From NCBI GenBank assembly GCA_964036665.1, contig OZ038526.1, positions 25,296,001 to 25,360,000 on the forward strand: 64,000 bases of DNA, given 5' to 3'. The stretch comes from Gordius sp. MW1. Its lineage: Eukaryota; Nematomorpha; Gordioida; Gordea; Gordiidae. The notes below the pieces were generated by a model, which was not told the DNA's origin, did no database searches, and worked only from the letters and a program-made list of their open reading frames with translations. The position numbers were made by a program, and so were the translations under genes. This document shows, in pieces, positions 22,730 to 34,575 of the stretch (position 1 is its first letter; each line of letters opens with the position of its first letter).

Positions 22730-24244
22730 TCCGGTGCTATTCCACTAATCCAAGGTTTATAACTCAATGTGTGCTTTTTCCTAAAAATAAGAAATTTTTA
22801 CTAAATGTGTGTTTGCATTTTTGAGTAGGTTTACTATTATTTTTTTATTAAAATGCATTTATTAGTTAAAAATGATCCATAAAATATTGAATAAATGAGC
22901 ATAGTGAAAGTAGAAATTTCTTCACATTTTTAAGGTTTGCTTCAATGGTCAGCAGGACTAAATAATTTATTAATTAGATGACACAAATTAATTAAAATTT
23001 ATTGCCCCTAATCATTTCTTACTCCTAGCGTGGAACCTTGGGAAGAGAATGGTAAGAGTGTGAAATCTCGAAATGTATTTTTGGTATAAAATGCCATCTA
23101 GCGACTCCGTCGTGCAAACGGTGCGAAATTTGAAAAGATTGGCCCTCAATAAAGATGTAAGGATGAGTGAAGTATTTCATTTATAGTTGCAAATAAAAAT
23201 GCTTTAAACTGCTTTTTGTATGGATGTATATCACTAAAAAGTACATATTATTCAAGTACATTTTGGCGAATCGTCGACATTTTTTTATTTCGAAAAAGTA
23301 TACAAGGCTTATTAAGTAATTTTGTATTTTCTCAATAGCAAATAGAAGAGTTTTAGTAAGTCAAAGTTTTTCTAAACTCATTATGTTATATTTATAAGAA
23401 ACAGAAAATATTATTCAAATTTATCAACAATTTTTGAAATGCTTGAACCTTAATTCTATGCCTGTGGAAAATATCCGCGAATCCATATTTGTAGGTTCGA
23501 AGAAACATTTAAGCTGCTAGGATTCGAAAATCTGAATCAAATTCTAAAAAAATCGAATTTTTTTTATGTTAATTCTGCTACAATTTGAAAAAGTATAATT
23601 TAAAATTTTTATATTTACATATGGGGAACGTGGATCACAATTAAATTAAATTATGGACTTTGATGAAAATTGCAAGATAGCCCATAAATATTTAACGAAA
23701 AGCTGTGTGTAAAGAATTTTGACCCATCAATTAATTACATAAAGGCAAAACTTGACATAGTAGTCAGGTAGAACGACACCTATATAATGATAGAAGATGT
23801 AACGTAAGAAACGTCTCCATTGCAATCTTTGTCCACGTGAAATACGCATTCTCAATGGTTGAAAACACGAAATGATAAGTTTTTGACATATCACGTGTTT
23901 TTTATAATAACGTCATTGGGCATAAATTTGTTTGATACACTGGTTGAATTTGTCTCATATCAATTTGTTTCCATCTTCAAGTAAGTCTTATAGTAATTTA
24001 CTATTATAGTAAACTTTATTCGACGAGATTAAGTATTAGAACTAAAACATCTGATTTTATTGCACGTATAATAGGTATATCTATTCGTTACAAATTACAC
24101 AAAAGTACATTTATACAATCAAAGATAATTAATAATAAGTAGCGCATGGATTTCTGTTGGTTACGGATCCTCACACCTCAGCCTTTCAAATTAAGGAACC
24201 AACAGGTCCGTGTTGTCTCGCCCTGGAGTATTCTCTAATAGGTG
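22730..24244. other. AT-rich spacer with one dispersed repeat block
   Basis: No coding evidence. 23805-23915 (TTTGTCCACGTGAAATACGC ... TATCACGTGTTTTTTATAAT) repeats the block at 262-370 and 52285-52375. The rest, including GTCTCGCCCTGGAGTATTCT just before the LTR, is unassigned. Confidence 0.5.
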
Positions 24245-24248
24245 CATT

Positions 24249-24534
24249 TGTTGCATTCATTACTATTAATTGATTGCTCGCGAGATATTACTTAAGTCTA
24301 CTTCGAAACTTAATTGACTCATTTACATTACCTTACTACTTCGCGACGTTAATTGACCTGTCACATATAGCTTGCGGATTCACCACTAAATGTTAATTGA
24401 TTTAATGTATTTCAATTAATTCGCGATTATATAAGGACGTGTAAAACACTTCTTTACTACTTACTTTTCTCTCAAACGTTTCACTTTTATTGGATATGTA
24501 AATTACTTTATAATTTGGTATTTACTTTCAGATA
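24249..24534 (+). repeat. 5' LTR of outer gypsy
   Basis: Begins TGTTGCATTCATTAC and ends TTTCAGATA. It contains AATTCGCGATTATATAAGGA as a TATA-like promoter region near 24420. A probable primer-binding region TGACCCACCC starts at about 24539. The end at GATA is set by the CATT target duplication. Confidence 0.85.
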
Positions 24535-24609
24535 TTAGTGACCCACCCTTATTACACACACCCCTCTACCCAAACCCTTACCCAACCCTTGTTATACGCT
24601 CCCTTGTGA

Positions 24610-25332
24610 ATGGATACCATCAATTTGATGACGCTCAAATTAAATCGGAAAACGCTATGTTTTTTAAATTGTCCCCCTTTAATCGTATAAATCCCCGCCT
24701 ATAGTTTGTCCAAATAGAGGCCCTTTTCACGATACGCCGAATAACATCTGAGTCTAGCAAACTTGGATACGTGATTGAATGCCTACCACAAGAAGTCACA
24801 ATCGAAATCCAAGATTATTTGGAAAATCTACCGTTTGAGGCTCCGTACACCCCGGACAGCTATCATCGACCGCACGACAAAGTCGGACTCAGCACAATTC
24901 CACGACTTAATCTCCAACGTGCAATTGGGTGATCGTACACCATCACAACTCTATAGACACATGAAAGTTCTCCTGGGTACCGCCAAAATGGATGACGTCA
25001 TATTAAAACAATTTTGGCTGGAAAAACTTGACAACAACTTGGCCAGCATCTTGGCAATTTGTGCAAGCGAGCAAACTTTAGTCAAGCTAGCTGAAACAGC
25101 TGATAAAATCGCGGAAACATACCATACGCCTCAAATATCCAACGTCGCCCCTGCCACACACAGATCAAACGATGATATCGAGACGCTCAGACACATGGTC
25201 AATCTGATTGTGAGCATCAATATATTGCGGCAGGAGGTCAGTCGACATCGACAAAATTGTTTTACGTCGAGAATTAGGTCTACATCAAGGATATTTCGAT
25301 CCCCTTTTCAATCCCGCGCAGATTCCCCATGA
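24610..25332 (+). pseudogene. Gag of outer gypsy, frameshifted
   Basis: The capsid-like protein would package element RNA. A start codon at 24610 (MDTINLMTLKL) loses frame at about 24690. The following pieces YVIECLPQEVTIEIQDYLEN and then NVQLGDRTPSQLYRHMKVLL and LVKLAETADKIAETYHTPQ are characteristic of arthropod gypsy Gag proteins and match the inner element's Gag at 31343-31900. At least two frame changes. No CCHC knuckle is visible; a short W-W-H-H-K rich end near 25345 is followed by the protease. Confidence 0.75.
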
Positions 25333-25479
25333 TTGGTGTTGGCATCACTAAAGATATAAGGAAAAGGCCACTAAATGCCATCAACCTCACAACTATACCC
25401 CGCTTTCCTGGTCAAACCCATAGGCCTGCCAGAATCGGCGACACCAGTTTCAAGCCATAACATTAGTCGCTTGTTTTTT

Positions 25480-25760
25480 ATTTAGAATTTTCCACCAAAT
25501 TTCGTTTTTTAATAGATACCGGTGCGGAACTCAGTGTCATACCACCCCCACTTAACCACCGTCCCACTCCCTCACACATCCTCCTCCAAGCTGCAAATAG
25601 CAGTTTCATACTGACTGGCCAGAAATCTATGGAACTGGACCTTAGCTTGCGGAGAAACTTTCAATGGGTTTTTACAATCGCGGACTTTAAGACACCTATC
25701 ATCGGGGTTGATTTTTTAAATATTATAACCTTCTCGTTGATATACGTCGTAAATGTTTGT
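25480..25760 (+). pseudogene. Retroviral-type aspartic protease of outer gypsy
   Basis: FRFLIDTGAELSVIP at about 25500-25545 holds the catalytic DTGA triad, followed by FTIADFKTPIIGVDFLN at about 25675-25725. Spacing and sequence match the inner gypsy (31250 region). It is separated from gag and RT by stops. Confidence 0.75.
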
Positions 25761-25849
25761 TAGACCCTAAGACTAGTTTAAAGTCTTATGTGCGATATAT
25801 TGACTCTAACTTGTATAATTTACAACTCGCAATAAAGATCGATTCACCA

Positions 25850-26795
25850 TATTTTAAAAATGTGTTGAAAGAGTTCCCCCGATATTTATGCCCCTCCAAA
25901 TTACAGGTCACGCGTAAGCCACCAAATAGTCCACCACATACGTACACAAGGACCAACCGTTTATGCCAGACCTAGACGCTTAGACCCTGTCAAGCTAAAG
26001 ATTGCCAAACTAGAGTTTGCACACATGCTCGAACTCGGGATAATTCAACCCTCAGAAAGCCCCTGGAGTTCTCCACTGCACTTGGTTTCGAAAAAAACTC
26101 CAGGAGACTGGCGACCGTGTGGAGATTACCGAGCCCTTAACGTTTTAACGATACCAGATCGTTACTCCTTACCACACCTACACGATTTTTCGCTCAACCT
26201 AACCGGCACAACCATCTATACAAAAATGGATCTAGTCAGAGCTTACCATCAAAAACCCGAAGCCTTGGAAGACATCGCAAAGGCTGCAATAACTACACCT
26301 TACGGTCTTTATGAATTTTTGCGAATGCCTTTTGGTTTACTAAATGCTGCTCAAACATTCCAACGCTTCATTGACCAAGCTCTCCGTGGTCTCAATTTCG
26401 CTTTCGCGTATTTGGACAATATTTTAATCGCAAGTACATCAACTAGTGAACATTTAGACCACTTACGTCAGGTTTTTACACGATTACGAGAGTTTGATAT
26501 GAAAATTAACCTGGACAAGTGCCAATGGGGATGTTCTTTTATGGATTTCCTAGGACATCAAGTTTTCCCACAAGGTTTAACGCCAATACCAGAGAAGATC
26601 TCGGCAATCAAATATTTGGCCACCCGGACCACTATGACACAACTACGTCGTTTCGTGGGAATGGTAAAATTTTACAAGCGTTTTATACCCAACTGTGCAT
26701 TACTTTTACAACCACTGACTGATCTCCTCAAAAACGCAAAAGGACCATTGGACACGACGCAGAGCGCACACGGCGCATTCCACAAGATTAAATAA
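25850..26795 (+). pseudogene. Reverse transcriptase of outer gypsy, catalytic Asp lost
   Basis: Copies element RNA into DNA. Visible blocks: [52 protein letters not shown] (motif A, Asp intact); [19 protein letters not shown] (motif B); [10 protein letters not shown] (motif C); [37 protein letters not shown]. Motif C is normally YxDD; here the second Asp is Asn, so polymerase activity should be lost even though the 256-codon frame is open. Confidence 0.9.
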
Positions 26796-26819
26796 TTCTC
26801 GATGAGATCTCGACCCTTA

Positions 26820-27030
26820 ATCATTTAGTGGATGTTGGCAACATCTTTATTACAACCGACGCGTCAAACTCTGCCATCGGAGCCGTTTTACATCAGATCG
26901 TAAAAGGGGAAATCAGTCCTTTATCCTTTTTCTCCCTTAAATTGAGCAAAACACAATCTCAATACAGTACATTCGGGAGAGAACTCCTAGCAATTTATCG
27001 TTCAATTAAACATACCGACACATTTTAGAA
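26820..27030 (+). pseudogene. RNase H fragment of outer gypsy
   Basis: IFITTDASNSAIGAVLHQI followed by SQYSTFGRELLAIYRSIKH gives the first two catalytic residues (D, E) of gypsy RNase H. A stop at 27028 truncates it, and the TDHKPL block that should follow is scrambled. Confidence 0.8.
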
Positions 27031-27239
27031 GGTCGCGACTTTACACCGATTCCATACAACAACCAAACTCCATTCAACAACCAAACACATTACTCACAGA
27101 AAGAATTGCTATGACACAAAACAAGAGCAATACCAACTAAAAGAGCTCGAAAGCCTTAAACTGGAACAACGCTTAATTCCAGATACAAATTTAACTATTA
27201 CGTGCGATACATCTACAGCGACTTCGAGACCTTTAGTAC

Positions 27240-27940
27240 CTTGGACGCTCTGACGCATAGTTTTTAATCAGCTACATGGTCTTTCTCACCCAGCCTTACG
27301 CCCAACACTTAAACTAATCGCCCAACGTTTCGTCTAGCCGGGAATGAACAATACGCGATTGGACAAAGCAATGCATTGCATGTCAAAAATGCAAGGTAAA
27401 TAGACACGTAATATCCACCCCAGGCACGTTCCCTGAACCAGACGCAAGGTTTAGCCACGTACATGTAGATCTCGTCGGACCCTTACCACCTTCTAACGGC
27501 CACATTTACATTTTTACTGCCGTTGATCGTTTCACCCGATGGCCGATTGCAACTCCCATTAATGACGCAACAGCCGAAACCGTTGCACGCACATTTTTGA
27601 CACACTGGATAGCCAACTTTGGTGTTCCAGCGACATTAACCACAGACTGCGGACCGCAATTCCAATCAACCCTTTTTAAACAATTATCTATTTTACTAGG
27701 TTATCACCATATCACTACGACAATTTACCATCCACAAGCCAATGGGATGGTAGAGCGACACCGACAGCTCAAAAGTTCAATCATGACAAAAGGTGACGTT
27801 ACCCGTTGGTCCGACCTAATTTCCCTTGTACTCCTAGGGATTAGCAACACCGTCAAGGAAGACCTCGCGTGTTCAAGCGCTGAGCTGGTATACGGTACTT
27901 CTTGACGACTCCCAGGAGATTTTTTACAACCGTCGAATTG
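27240..27940 (+). pseudogene. Integrase of outer gypsy, zinc domain and core
   Basis: LTLKLIAQRFV, then a stop; ACQKCKVNRHVISTPGTF (zinc-domain cysteines); ARFSHVHVDLVGPLPPSNG (first catalytic Asp); VPATLTTDCGPQFQSTLFK (second Asp); YHPQANGMVERHRQLKSS (Glu). It inserts cDNA into the genome. Frameshifts occur before 27390, and the reading frame is then cut by the inner gypsy at 27944. The remainder resumes at 32440. Confidence 0.85.
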
Positions 27941-27944
27941 CGAC

Positions 27945-28242
27945 TGTTGCGGCTTGGATATTTATAAACTGTTAATAAATATATTATTTTAATAGACAAG
28001 ATATCAATTGAAAGCACACAACAGAAAGAAATGAACGAATTGTTTTTTAGTTAAAATAACGCGTTTATATACACTGGTCGAGATTATAATAACAGTGAAT
28101 TACAAGGCCTTCAACTATTTGAATGTATTAACTTTTATGAATAGGTTGCGTGAATACTTGAAAGAGAAAGGTTAAGTTTTTTGCATAGGTAACCAATGAT
28201 CGCGTTGCTATATTCAGATTTTATTTGCCAAGGTAACCCATA
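27945..28242 (-). repeat. 3' LTR of inner gypsy
   Basis: Plus-strand ends TGTTGCGGCTTGG and GGTAACCCATA. The alternative end at ...AACCCA would give canonical TG...CA in element orientation but would lower the target duplication to TGCGAC/TACGAC. The exact CGAC match favours the call given. Confidence 0.85.
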
Positions 28243-28474
28243 CAGGTTCCCCCCCCCCTATTTGCAAGGAGTGCTAAAAATATAAGTATTCGGCTAATTT
28301 AACTGGTCAATGAACTTTTTGTCCTGCTTTTGTTGTTGTAGGGTTTGTGGTAGTGTTAGAGGTGGAAGGTTGGTTTTGAATGGTCGGACCTTTTATGAGT
28401 GGTTCTATAGGGTTGACTGATTCGGTATATGCTGGTTTCAACCGAAAGATAGAAATGTTATCATGTTTCCCGTT

Positions 28475-29326
28475 TCAGTTTACCACAAAGTATTTGGTTT
28501 GTCTGTCAATAACTTTGAAGGGGCCTTCGTATGGTGGAATTAAGCTTTTTCGAACTTTATCGGTCCTGATAAAAATGTAAGGTGTAGAAAACAAATCGGC
28601 GGGGATTTGTTGTTTGGTGTTTGACGTACGTGGTGGTGAGAAACGTACGCTGTCGAAATGGTGTCGAAGGCGTTGTACGAACTCAGTTGCATTGGTTTCG
28701 TGTGATGAATGTTGTATGAAATCACCTGGTAGGCGTAAGGTGGTACCATAAACTAGTTTGGAACTAGAACAAGCTAGGTCTTCTTTGATCGTAGTTCTAA
28801 TGCCTAGTAGTATCAAAGGGAGTAATTCGGACCATTTGTTAGCGTTGTCTTATGCCATTATCGAACTCGTTAGCTGACGATGGAAACGTTCGAACAGCCC
28901 ATTAGCTTGTGGGTGGTAGGCGGTTGTGATTATATGATGATAACCGAGTAGCTGGGAAAATTGTCGGAATAGTGCTGAACGAAACTGCGATCCTCTATCG
29001 GTTGTTATTGTGCTTGGTACGCCGAAGTTTGCTATCCATTGTGTTAAAAAGGTATGAGCCACGGTTTCGGCTGAAGTATCTTTTATAGGGATTGCTATCG
29101 GCCACCGGGTGTATCGGTCTATGGCCGTAAAAATGTAGTTATAACCATTGGATGGTGGTAACGGACCAACAATGTCTAGGTGGACATGGCTGAATCGAGC
29201 ATCAGGTTGGTTGAATGTACCTGGGGTAGAAATAATGCTGACCTGACAATTAAGACATTGTTGAGCCCATATTCGTACGTCATGGTTCATTTTAGGCCAG
29301 ACAAAACGTTTCGCAATTAGTTTCAT
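28475..29326 (-). pseudogene. Integrase of inner gypsy
   Basis: KRFVWPKMNHDVRIWAQQCL and NCQVS (zinc domain), SHVHLDIVGPLPPSNGYNYI (Asp), TITTDRGSQFRSALFR (Asp), AYHPQANGLFERFHRQLTSS (Glu). It continues after a frame change into ILLGIRTTIKEDLACSSSKL, then LRLPGDFIQHSS and PYEGPFKVIDRQTKYFVVN at 28475. The catalytic triad is intact, but there is a break at about 28850. Confidence 0.9.
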
Positions 29327-29419
29327 TGTTGAACGGATACCGGGATGTGATAATCCGTGATATTGATTGAAAACTGTTTGTCGTAAGGTAGGAGGTACCA
29401 GAGGTCGAGTGTTGTTTGT

Positions 29420-30830
29420 GAAACATCACAAATGATTTTTCGTTTTGAATCAGGTATTGGGAATTGTTCCAATATTAAAGATTTCGTTTTCATTAGTGTA
29501 ATTTTCAACCTTCTGTCTAGTAGATATGAGTTCCAGTAATGACTGTGATGCAAGGAGTTGGATTGTGTCGATGTCTGTAGGGACAGGGTATCAGCCACGA
29601 TGTTTGTGCTACCTCGGATGTATTGGATGTCCGCTGTGAATTGCGAGATGTAGTCCAGTTGACGTATTTATCGAGGAGAGTTTTTTCCGTCTTTGTCTTG
29701 AGTGCATAAGTTAAGGGTTTGTGGTCGGTACATACGGTGAAATTGCGTCCTTCGAGAACATGGCTGTAATGTTTTATCATAAGGTAAATGGCCAGTAGTT
29801 CTCGGCTGAAGGTGCTGTAGCGTGTTTGCGTTTTTGAAAGTTTTTTTTTGAATAGAAGGCAAGTGGTAGTATATCATCGTTTAATGTTTTTTGTTGTATA
29901 ACTCCTCCTACTGCGAAGTTGGAAGCATCAGTAAGGAGCGACAGTTTGTTTTTTTTGTCTAAATGGATAGACTAGTTATTTGTTTAATGGCTTGTTTTGC
30001 CTCAATAAATGCGTCTTTAACTTCCTGTGGTATCTCAATAGGTCTTTTGGTATTGTCGAGGTGATCGGTTAATGGTTTGAGGAGCTCTGCACATTTAGGG
30101 ATAAACCTTCGGTAAACATTTATCATAATCTTCTCAATTGTGTCATTGAAGTTAAGGTTGGAAATTTGTCAATGGTGTCTATTTTATCGGGTATTGGTTT
30201 TAACCCTTTAGACGTCACGATGTGTCCTAAGAACTCAATTTCCTTTACGCCCCATTTACATTTTTGCATAGTGACATTAAGCCCGTTATCGAAAAGTCGT
30301 TGTATTACTTGTTCAACGTGTACTTTGTGTTCTGCAAGTGAAGAACTGGCGATTAATATGTCGTCCAAATAGGTAAATGTATGGTCCAATCCCCTGAGAA
30401 CATGGTCAATGAATTTTTGAAACGTTTGTGCTGCATTTCTTAGACCAAAAGGCATGCGTAAGAATTCGAATAAACCGAATGGGGTTGTGATGGCGGTTTT
30501 TTTTGATATCTTCTGGCGCCATTGGGATTTGGTGATAAGCACGAACTAAATCCAGTTTAGTAAATACATTTTTACCTGACAAGGAAAGTGAAAAGTCATG
30601 TATATGCGGTAGAGGGTATCGATCGGGAATTGTTTTGACATTGAGGGCCCGATAATCTCCGCATAGTCTCCACTCTTTATTGTTCTTTTTGGTGCCATGT
30701 GTAGAGGAGAAGCCCAGCTGCTATTTGAAGTTCTGATGATGCCAAATCAATCATGTGCATGAATTCATCTTTAGCTATCTCAGTTTTTCGGCATTCAAAC
30801 GTCTGGGTTTAGAGAATACTGGCGGCCCTT
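29420..30830 (-). pseudogene. Reverse transcriptase and RNase H of inner gypsy
   Basis: RRPPVFSKPRRLN, then after frame changes [33 protein letters not shown] (motif A), [20 protein letters not shown] (motif B), FTYLDDILIASS (motif C, intact YLDD) and FLGHIVTSKGLKPIPDKI. RNase H follows, with LEGRNFTVCTDHKPLTYALK at about 29700-29760 and ADTLSLQ near 29590. Several frameshifts, but more catalytic residues survive than in the outer element. Confidence 0.9.
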
Positions 30831-30956
30831 TTGTTTCTATATGGTGTTGGGTATTATGTTTTGCTGTTGGCCTATATTCTGTAGCTATAAACACAGTGGG
30901 GAATTTTTTTACTAACCAAATGAATTTCGGGGAATTTACTACAGCCAATTGGGAGT

Positions 30957-32118
30957 TTACTGCCATCTGTTTGGCCGGCGTAATTGTATTTTGATCAGTT
31001 GTTTCTTTGATATATTGATTTTAAATTTAAATTTACTTAGGAAGTCCGCTCCTAATATTGGAAATTTCACGTCAGCTATTGTAAAGCTCCATTGATATGG
31101 CCTTTTTAGGCCTAGGTCTAACGTCAACGATTTTTGCCCAAACGTTTTTATGGCGCTTGCATTTGCATCTTGGAGTTGTATATTGGACCAATTGAGTCGT
31201 TCGCGTTTGGTTGCCGGGATGACGCTAATTTCTGCGCCTGTGTCAATTAAAAAATTCATAGTTGAAGAATTATCATATATGTAGAATAGTCGACTTGTTT
31301 TTTTAAGGCCGGTGCCAGATGTCGCTTTTGCTTGCCGGCCTATTAGTTTGAATCTTTTTGGTGGAACGTGCAAGGTTCTATGCATTTTGTGGCCTTGTAA
31401 TGGAAACAATTGTGATACCAGCATAGGTTAAGCTCCTTTATCCTTGCTGCGCGTGTGTGACGTGAGTAAGATCGATGTCTTGAAAAAGAACGTGATCGTA
31501 CTTTTTGTGCATCCCTCTTTAGTGTTTCTACTGTGACACTAAGGTTTTTTACGAGCTCTTTTAGTTTTTCCAGTTCTTTATTTTGACCTGGGTTTAATGA
31601 ATTAATTATGGGACTTACGTGGTACGTGGCTGCTATTTTATCTGCTGTTTCTGCCAATTTTGTGAGTGTTTGATCCGGCGCGAAAATTGCTAGTATATCG
31701 GTCATTGTTGCTGGCAATTTGTCCATCCACAATTGATTAAGAATTGATCCTAACAAGGTCTCAAATACCGTAGTAGCTGTGATGGGGATCGATCTCCGAG
31801 TTATACGTTTGTCAGTAGGTCGTGCAGACGTTGCATATCGCTTTGGGATGTGCGTTCGATAATAGCTGCCTTCATTTTTAAAAACGGGGCTTCGTTCGGT
31901 ATGTTTTCAAGTAAGTCTTGAATTTTGGCCGTCACTTCCTGTGGAAGGTTTTCTATGAGGTAACCTAATTTTGTGAATTCATTTTTAATTTTTCGAATTT
32001 TAAACAGAGATTCAATCTGAATAAATTAAATACGTAGGTTTAACGTATTAAACGCGGGGAGCTTGTGGTATAACGTAGTTTCCCCGTTCGAGTCATTATC
32101 CATTTGTGGTGTTTCCAT
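30957..32118 (-). pseudogene. Gag-protease of inner gypsy
   Basis: The start is about 32118 (MDNDSNGETTLYHKLPAF). After frame changes, EVTAKIQDLLENIPNEAPFL and then MTDILAIFAPDQTLTKLAET, ADKIAATYHVSP, an Arg/Ser-rich stretch, and CWYHNCFHYKATKCIEPC, the WCWYH-type C-rich end seen in arthropod gypsy Gag. The protease has MNFLIDTGAEISVIPATKRE at about 31200-31260 and IADVKFPILGADFLSKFKFK. Confidence 0.85.
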
Positions 32119-32141
32119 TTTTGTACTCGGGGTCACGATTT

Positions 32142-32439
32142 TGTTGCGGCTTGGATATCTATAAACTGTTAATAAATATATTATTTTATTAGACAAGATA
32201 TCAATTGAAAGCACACAACAGAACGAAATGAACGAATTGTTTTTTAGTTAAAATAACGAGTTTATATACACTGGTCGAGGTTATAATAACGGTGAATTAC
32301 AAGACCTTCAACTATTTGAATGTATTAACTTTTATGAATAGGTTGCGTGAATACTTGAAAGAGAAAGGTCAAGTTTTTTGCATAGGTAACCAATGATCGC
32401 GTTGCTATATTCAGATTTTATTTGCCAAGGTAACCCATA
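32142..32439 (-). repeat. 5' LTR of inner gypsy
   Basis: Pairs with 27945-28242 at 290 of 298 positions. It lies next to the putative PBS at 32115-32141. Confidence 0.85.
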
Positions 32440-32931
32440 CGACATAAACGCCGCCGATTACATCCAACGCCTTCGACAGCAGTTCGATGATGTTTGATTT
32501 ACACCTTCCAGACCATCGAACATTAAACATCAAATTTCCAAATATTTATTTACATTCACCCATGTTTTTATTAGGACTGACCGGCTACGCAAAGCCTTGG
32601 TTCCCCTATGAAGAACCTTTCAAAGTGATTGAAAAGCATAATAAATTTTTTATCATAGACCACAATGGGAGGAAAGACACTGTCTCGATAGATCGATTAA
32701 AGCCAGCTTTCCTCGAGCCTAAGGTTGATAACCCGAATTCATCAGTTGACCCAAATTCACCCAGACCAAACAATCACTCACCGAACCAAATTTAAACCAA
32801 CCTACCATTGTTTCTACAAAACCTAGCGCATTACTTCCTAACCCAACCATTACCAAGTCTGGTCGACAAGTTCATTGGCCAAAAAAATTTGTTAATCTTG
32901 TATGAACTCCGTTTTTACCTAGCGGAATATT
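32440..32931 (+). pseudogene. 3' end of outer gypsy integrase
   Basis: DINAADYIQRLRQQFDDV, then YEEPFKVIEKHNKFFIIDHN followed by KDTVSIDRLKPAFLEP, the usual C-terminal gypsy integrase tail that binds target or partner DNA. It is homologous to inner-element sequence at 28475-28700. It ends in non-coding sequence before the 3' LTR, without a clean polypurine tract. Confidence 0.8.
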
Positions 32932-33229
32932 TGTTGCATTCACTACTATTTAATTGATTGCTCGCGGCATATTACTTAAGTCTACTTTGAAACATAATTG
33001 ACTCATTTACATTACCTTACTACTTCACGACGTTAATTTGACCTATCACATATAGCTCACGGATTCACCACTAAATGTTAACTGATTTAATGTATTTCAA
33101 TTAATTCGCAATTATATAAAGACGTGTAAAACACTTCTTTACTATTTACTTTTCTCTCAAACTTTTCACATATATTGGATATATAATAAAGTATTTATTA
33201 CTTTATAATTTGGTATTTAATTCCCGATA
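32932..33229 (+). repeat. 3' LTR of outer gypsy
   Basis: Begins TGTTGCATTCACTAC and ends TTCCCGATA, followed by the CATT target duplication. An extra ATAATAAAGTATTTATT near 33183 is absent from the 5' LTR. Confidence 0.85.
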
Positions 33230-33519
33230 CATTTCTTCCTCAGGGCTGACCAATACCTGACAAGTGTCCACACCGTAATTAATCCGGAACCTCCCCTACT
33301 AAATAAACTCCCCATAACCCTTTCCTTTCTTTTGTCTTTACAATATGATCTTTAAATATTTAACTTTTTATTTAGATATTCAAAACATTCATCATTATCA
33401 AAAGTGATTAGTTATTCAAATCATTCATCATTATTAAAAGTAAGTTCCATTACACTTAGCATGTTTATATAATCTTTAGATATATAGTTACTAGATGAAC
33501 CCAGCAAACGTTGTTTTGC

Positions 33520-34262
33520 CATTTACCCGGGTGTATTAAATTATGTTGGAATTTTAGATCATATATGATGATAAAGCGGTTATTGAAGTAAAAAAAAAGT
33601 TTGATGTCTATATGTTCTACGTCTATTGTTCTATTTCTGTATACAGTGCAACGCGTACGATTTAAATTGCGAAGGATCATTATAGGTGAACCAATTTTCA
33701 GAATCAATTTGTGAGGTGGCATTCCCGATGGTTCCAATAAATTTAGAAATTCAGTTGGATAATTCACCGCCTGATCTGCATTGATAACTCTGTCAACAGA
33801 TGTGTAAGTAAATGATTCACCGGGAATGTTCAATAGAATGCGATTATTTATTTTGTTCACGTCGTCATTCTTCGGAGCCAAGATAGCCCGTTCATAAAGC
33901 CAGTCGTGATTTGTGAAGTTAATAAGAATTTCCGGGAACACTATATTTACGACATCTTCAATTGATGACTGTATTTTGTAAAAGTGCGATTGAAATGATA
34001 TTTCGTGCGTTGTAAGTTCAATTGGAAATTTACAGTCTCCCAAGTCCAACAGTGGGTAGCAAATGGTTGCGCTGAATCATCTTGAAGTAAACGAACACGC
34101 ATGTTGGTGGTTAGCGTGATTATCTTCACACTTCTCCAGCAAGAGAGCTCCTCCCATAGGACGTGCAATCTGTCTCAAATCTCGGAGTATACAGTCCAGC
34201 GCCTAGAGTGCTTTTTTATGTGCCATCGTACATTCATCCCAAATGATGATTGTGCATATTTT
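33520..34262 (-). pseudogene. Helitron Pif1-like helicase, C-terminal part
   Basis: This helicase would unwind DNA during rolling-circle transposition. On the minus strand: IIIWDECTMAHKKAL (Walker B-type motif II) at about 34215-34260; LRDLRQIARPMGGALLLEK; after a frameshift TTNMRVRLLQDDSAQPFATH at about 34060-34115; IELTTHEISFQ; ERAILAPKNDDVNKINNRIL at about 33845-33900; LNLLEPSGMPPHKLILKIGS and PIMILRNLN at about 33665-33745. The Walker A and all upstream sequence are missing. The end after NRTRC shifts into non-family sequence leading to the CTAG terminus. Confidence 0.85.
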
Positions 34263-34575
34263 TATCGCATTCCAGAGTGTCAGGAATGAAGTGTGAAATT
34301 TTGAACCAAATCGGTCTGGTAGATTTCCAAAATTGTTGGCGTCTTAGATTATTTGTAGATTGTCGGGATGGAAAAAAGGCTCCGATTATTTGTAGATTAT
34401 CGGGATGGAAAAAAAAATTTTCGCATTCCGGAGTGTCAGGAATGAAGTGTAAAATTTTCAACCAAATAGGTCTAGGAGTTTTCCAAAATTGTTGGCGGCT
34501 CCGATTATTTGTAGATTGTCGGGATGGAAAAAAAAGCTCCGATTATTTGTAGATTATCGGGATGGAAAAAAATTT
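34240..34575. repeat. Internal tandem repeats of the Helitron
   Basis: TTATTTGTAGATTGTCGGGA-type units recur near 34347, 34385, 34506 and 34543, and the longer block GCATTCCAGAGTGTCAGGAA...CCAAATCGGTCTGG recurs at 34268, 34425 and 34755. Tandem internal duplication is common in non-autonomous Helitrons. Confidence 0.7.

Larger units (their letters stand above)
27945..32439 (-). mobile_element. Inner Ty3/gypsy, reverse orientation
   Basis: Flanked by 298-bp LTRs with eight mismatches by eye (about 2.7 percent) and by CGAC on both sides (27941-27944 and 32440-32443). The G-run GGGGGGGGGAACCTG next to the left LTR on the minus strand is a polypurine tract. The PBS region next to the right LTR reads TCGTGACCCCGAG. 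The domain order on the minus strand is gag, protease, RT, RNase H, integrase. It is closely related to the outer element it interrupts. Confidence 0.9.
24249..33229 (+). mobile_element. Ty3/gypsy LTR retrotransposon (outer), split by another gypsy
   Basis: The 5' LTR (24249-24534) and 3' LTR (32932-33229) flank gag and pol on the plus strand. The target duplication is CATT on both sides (24245-24248 and 33230-33233). The LTRs differ by roughly a tenth of their positions by eye, so this is the older gypsy of the window. The domain order gag, protease, RT, RNase H, integrase is that of Ty3/gypsy. A second gypsy (27945-32439) lies in the 3' part of pol, in reverse orientation. Removing it rejoins the integrase C-terminus (27930 to 32440). 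Confidence 0.9.
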
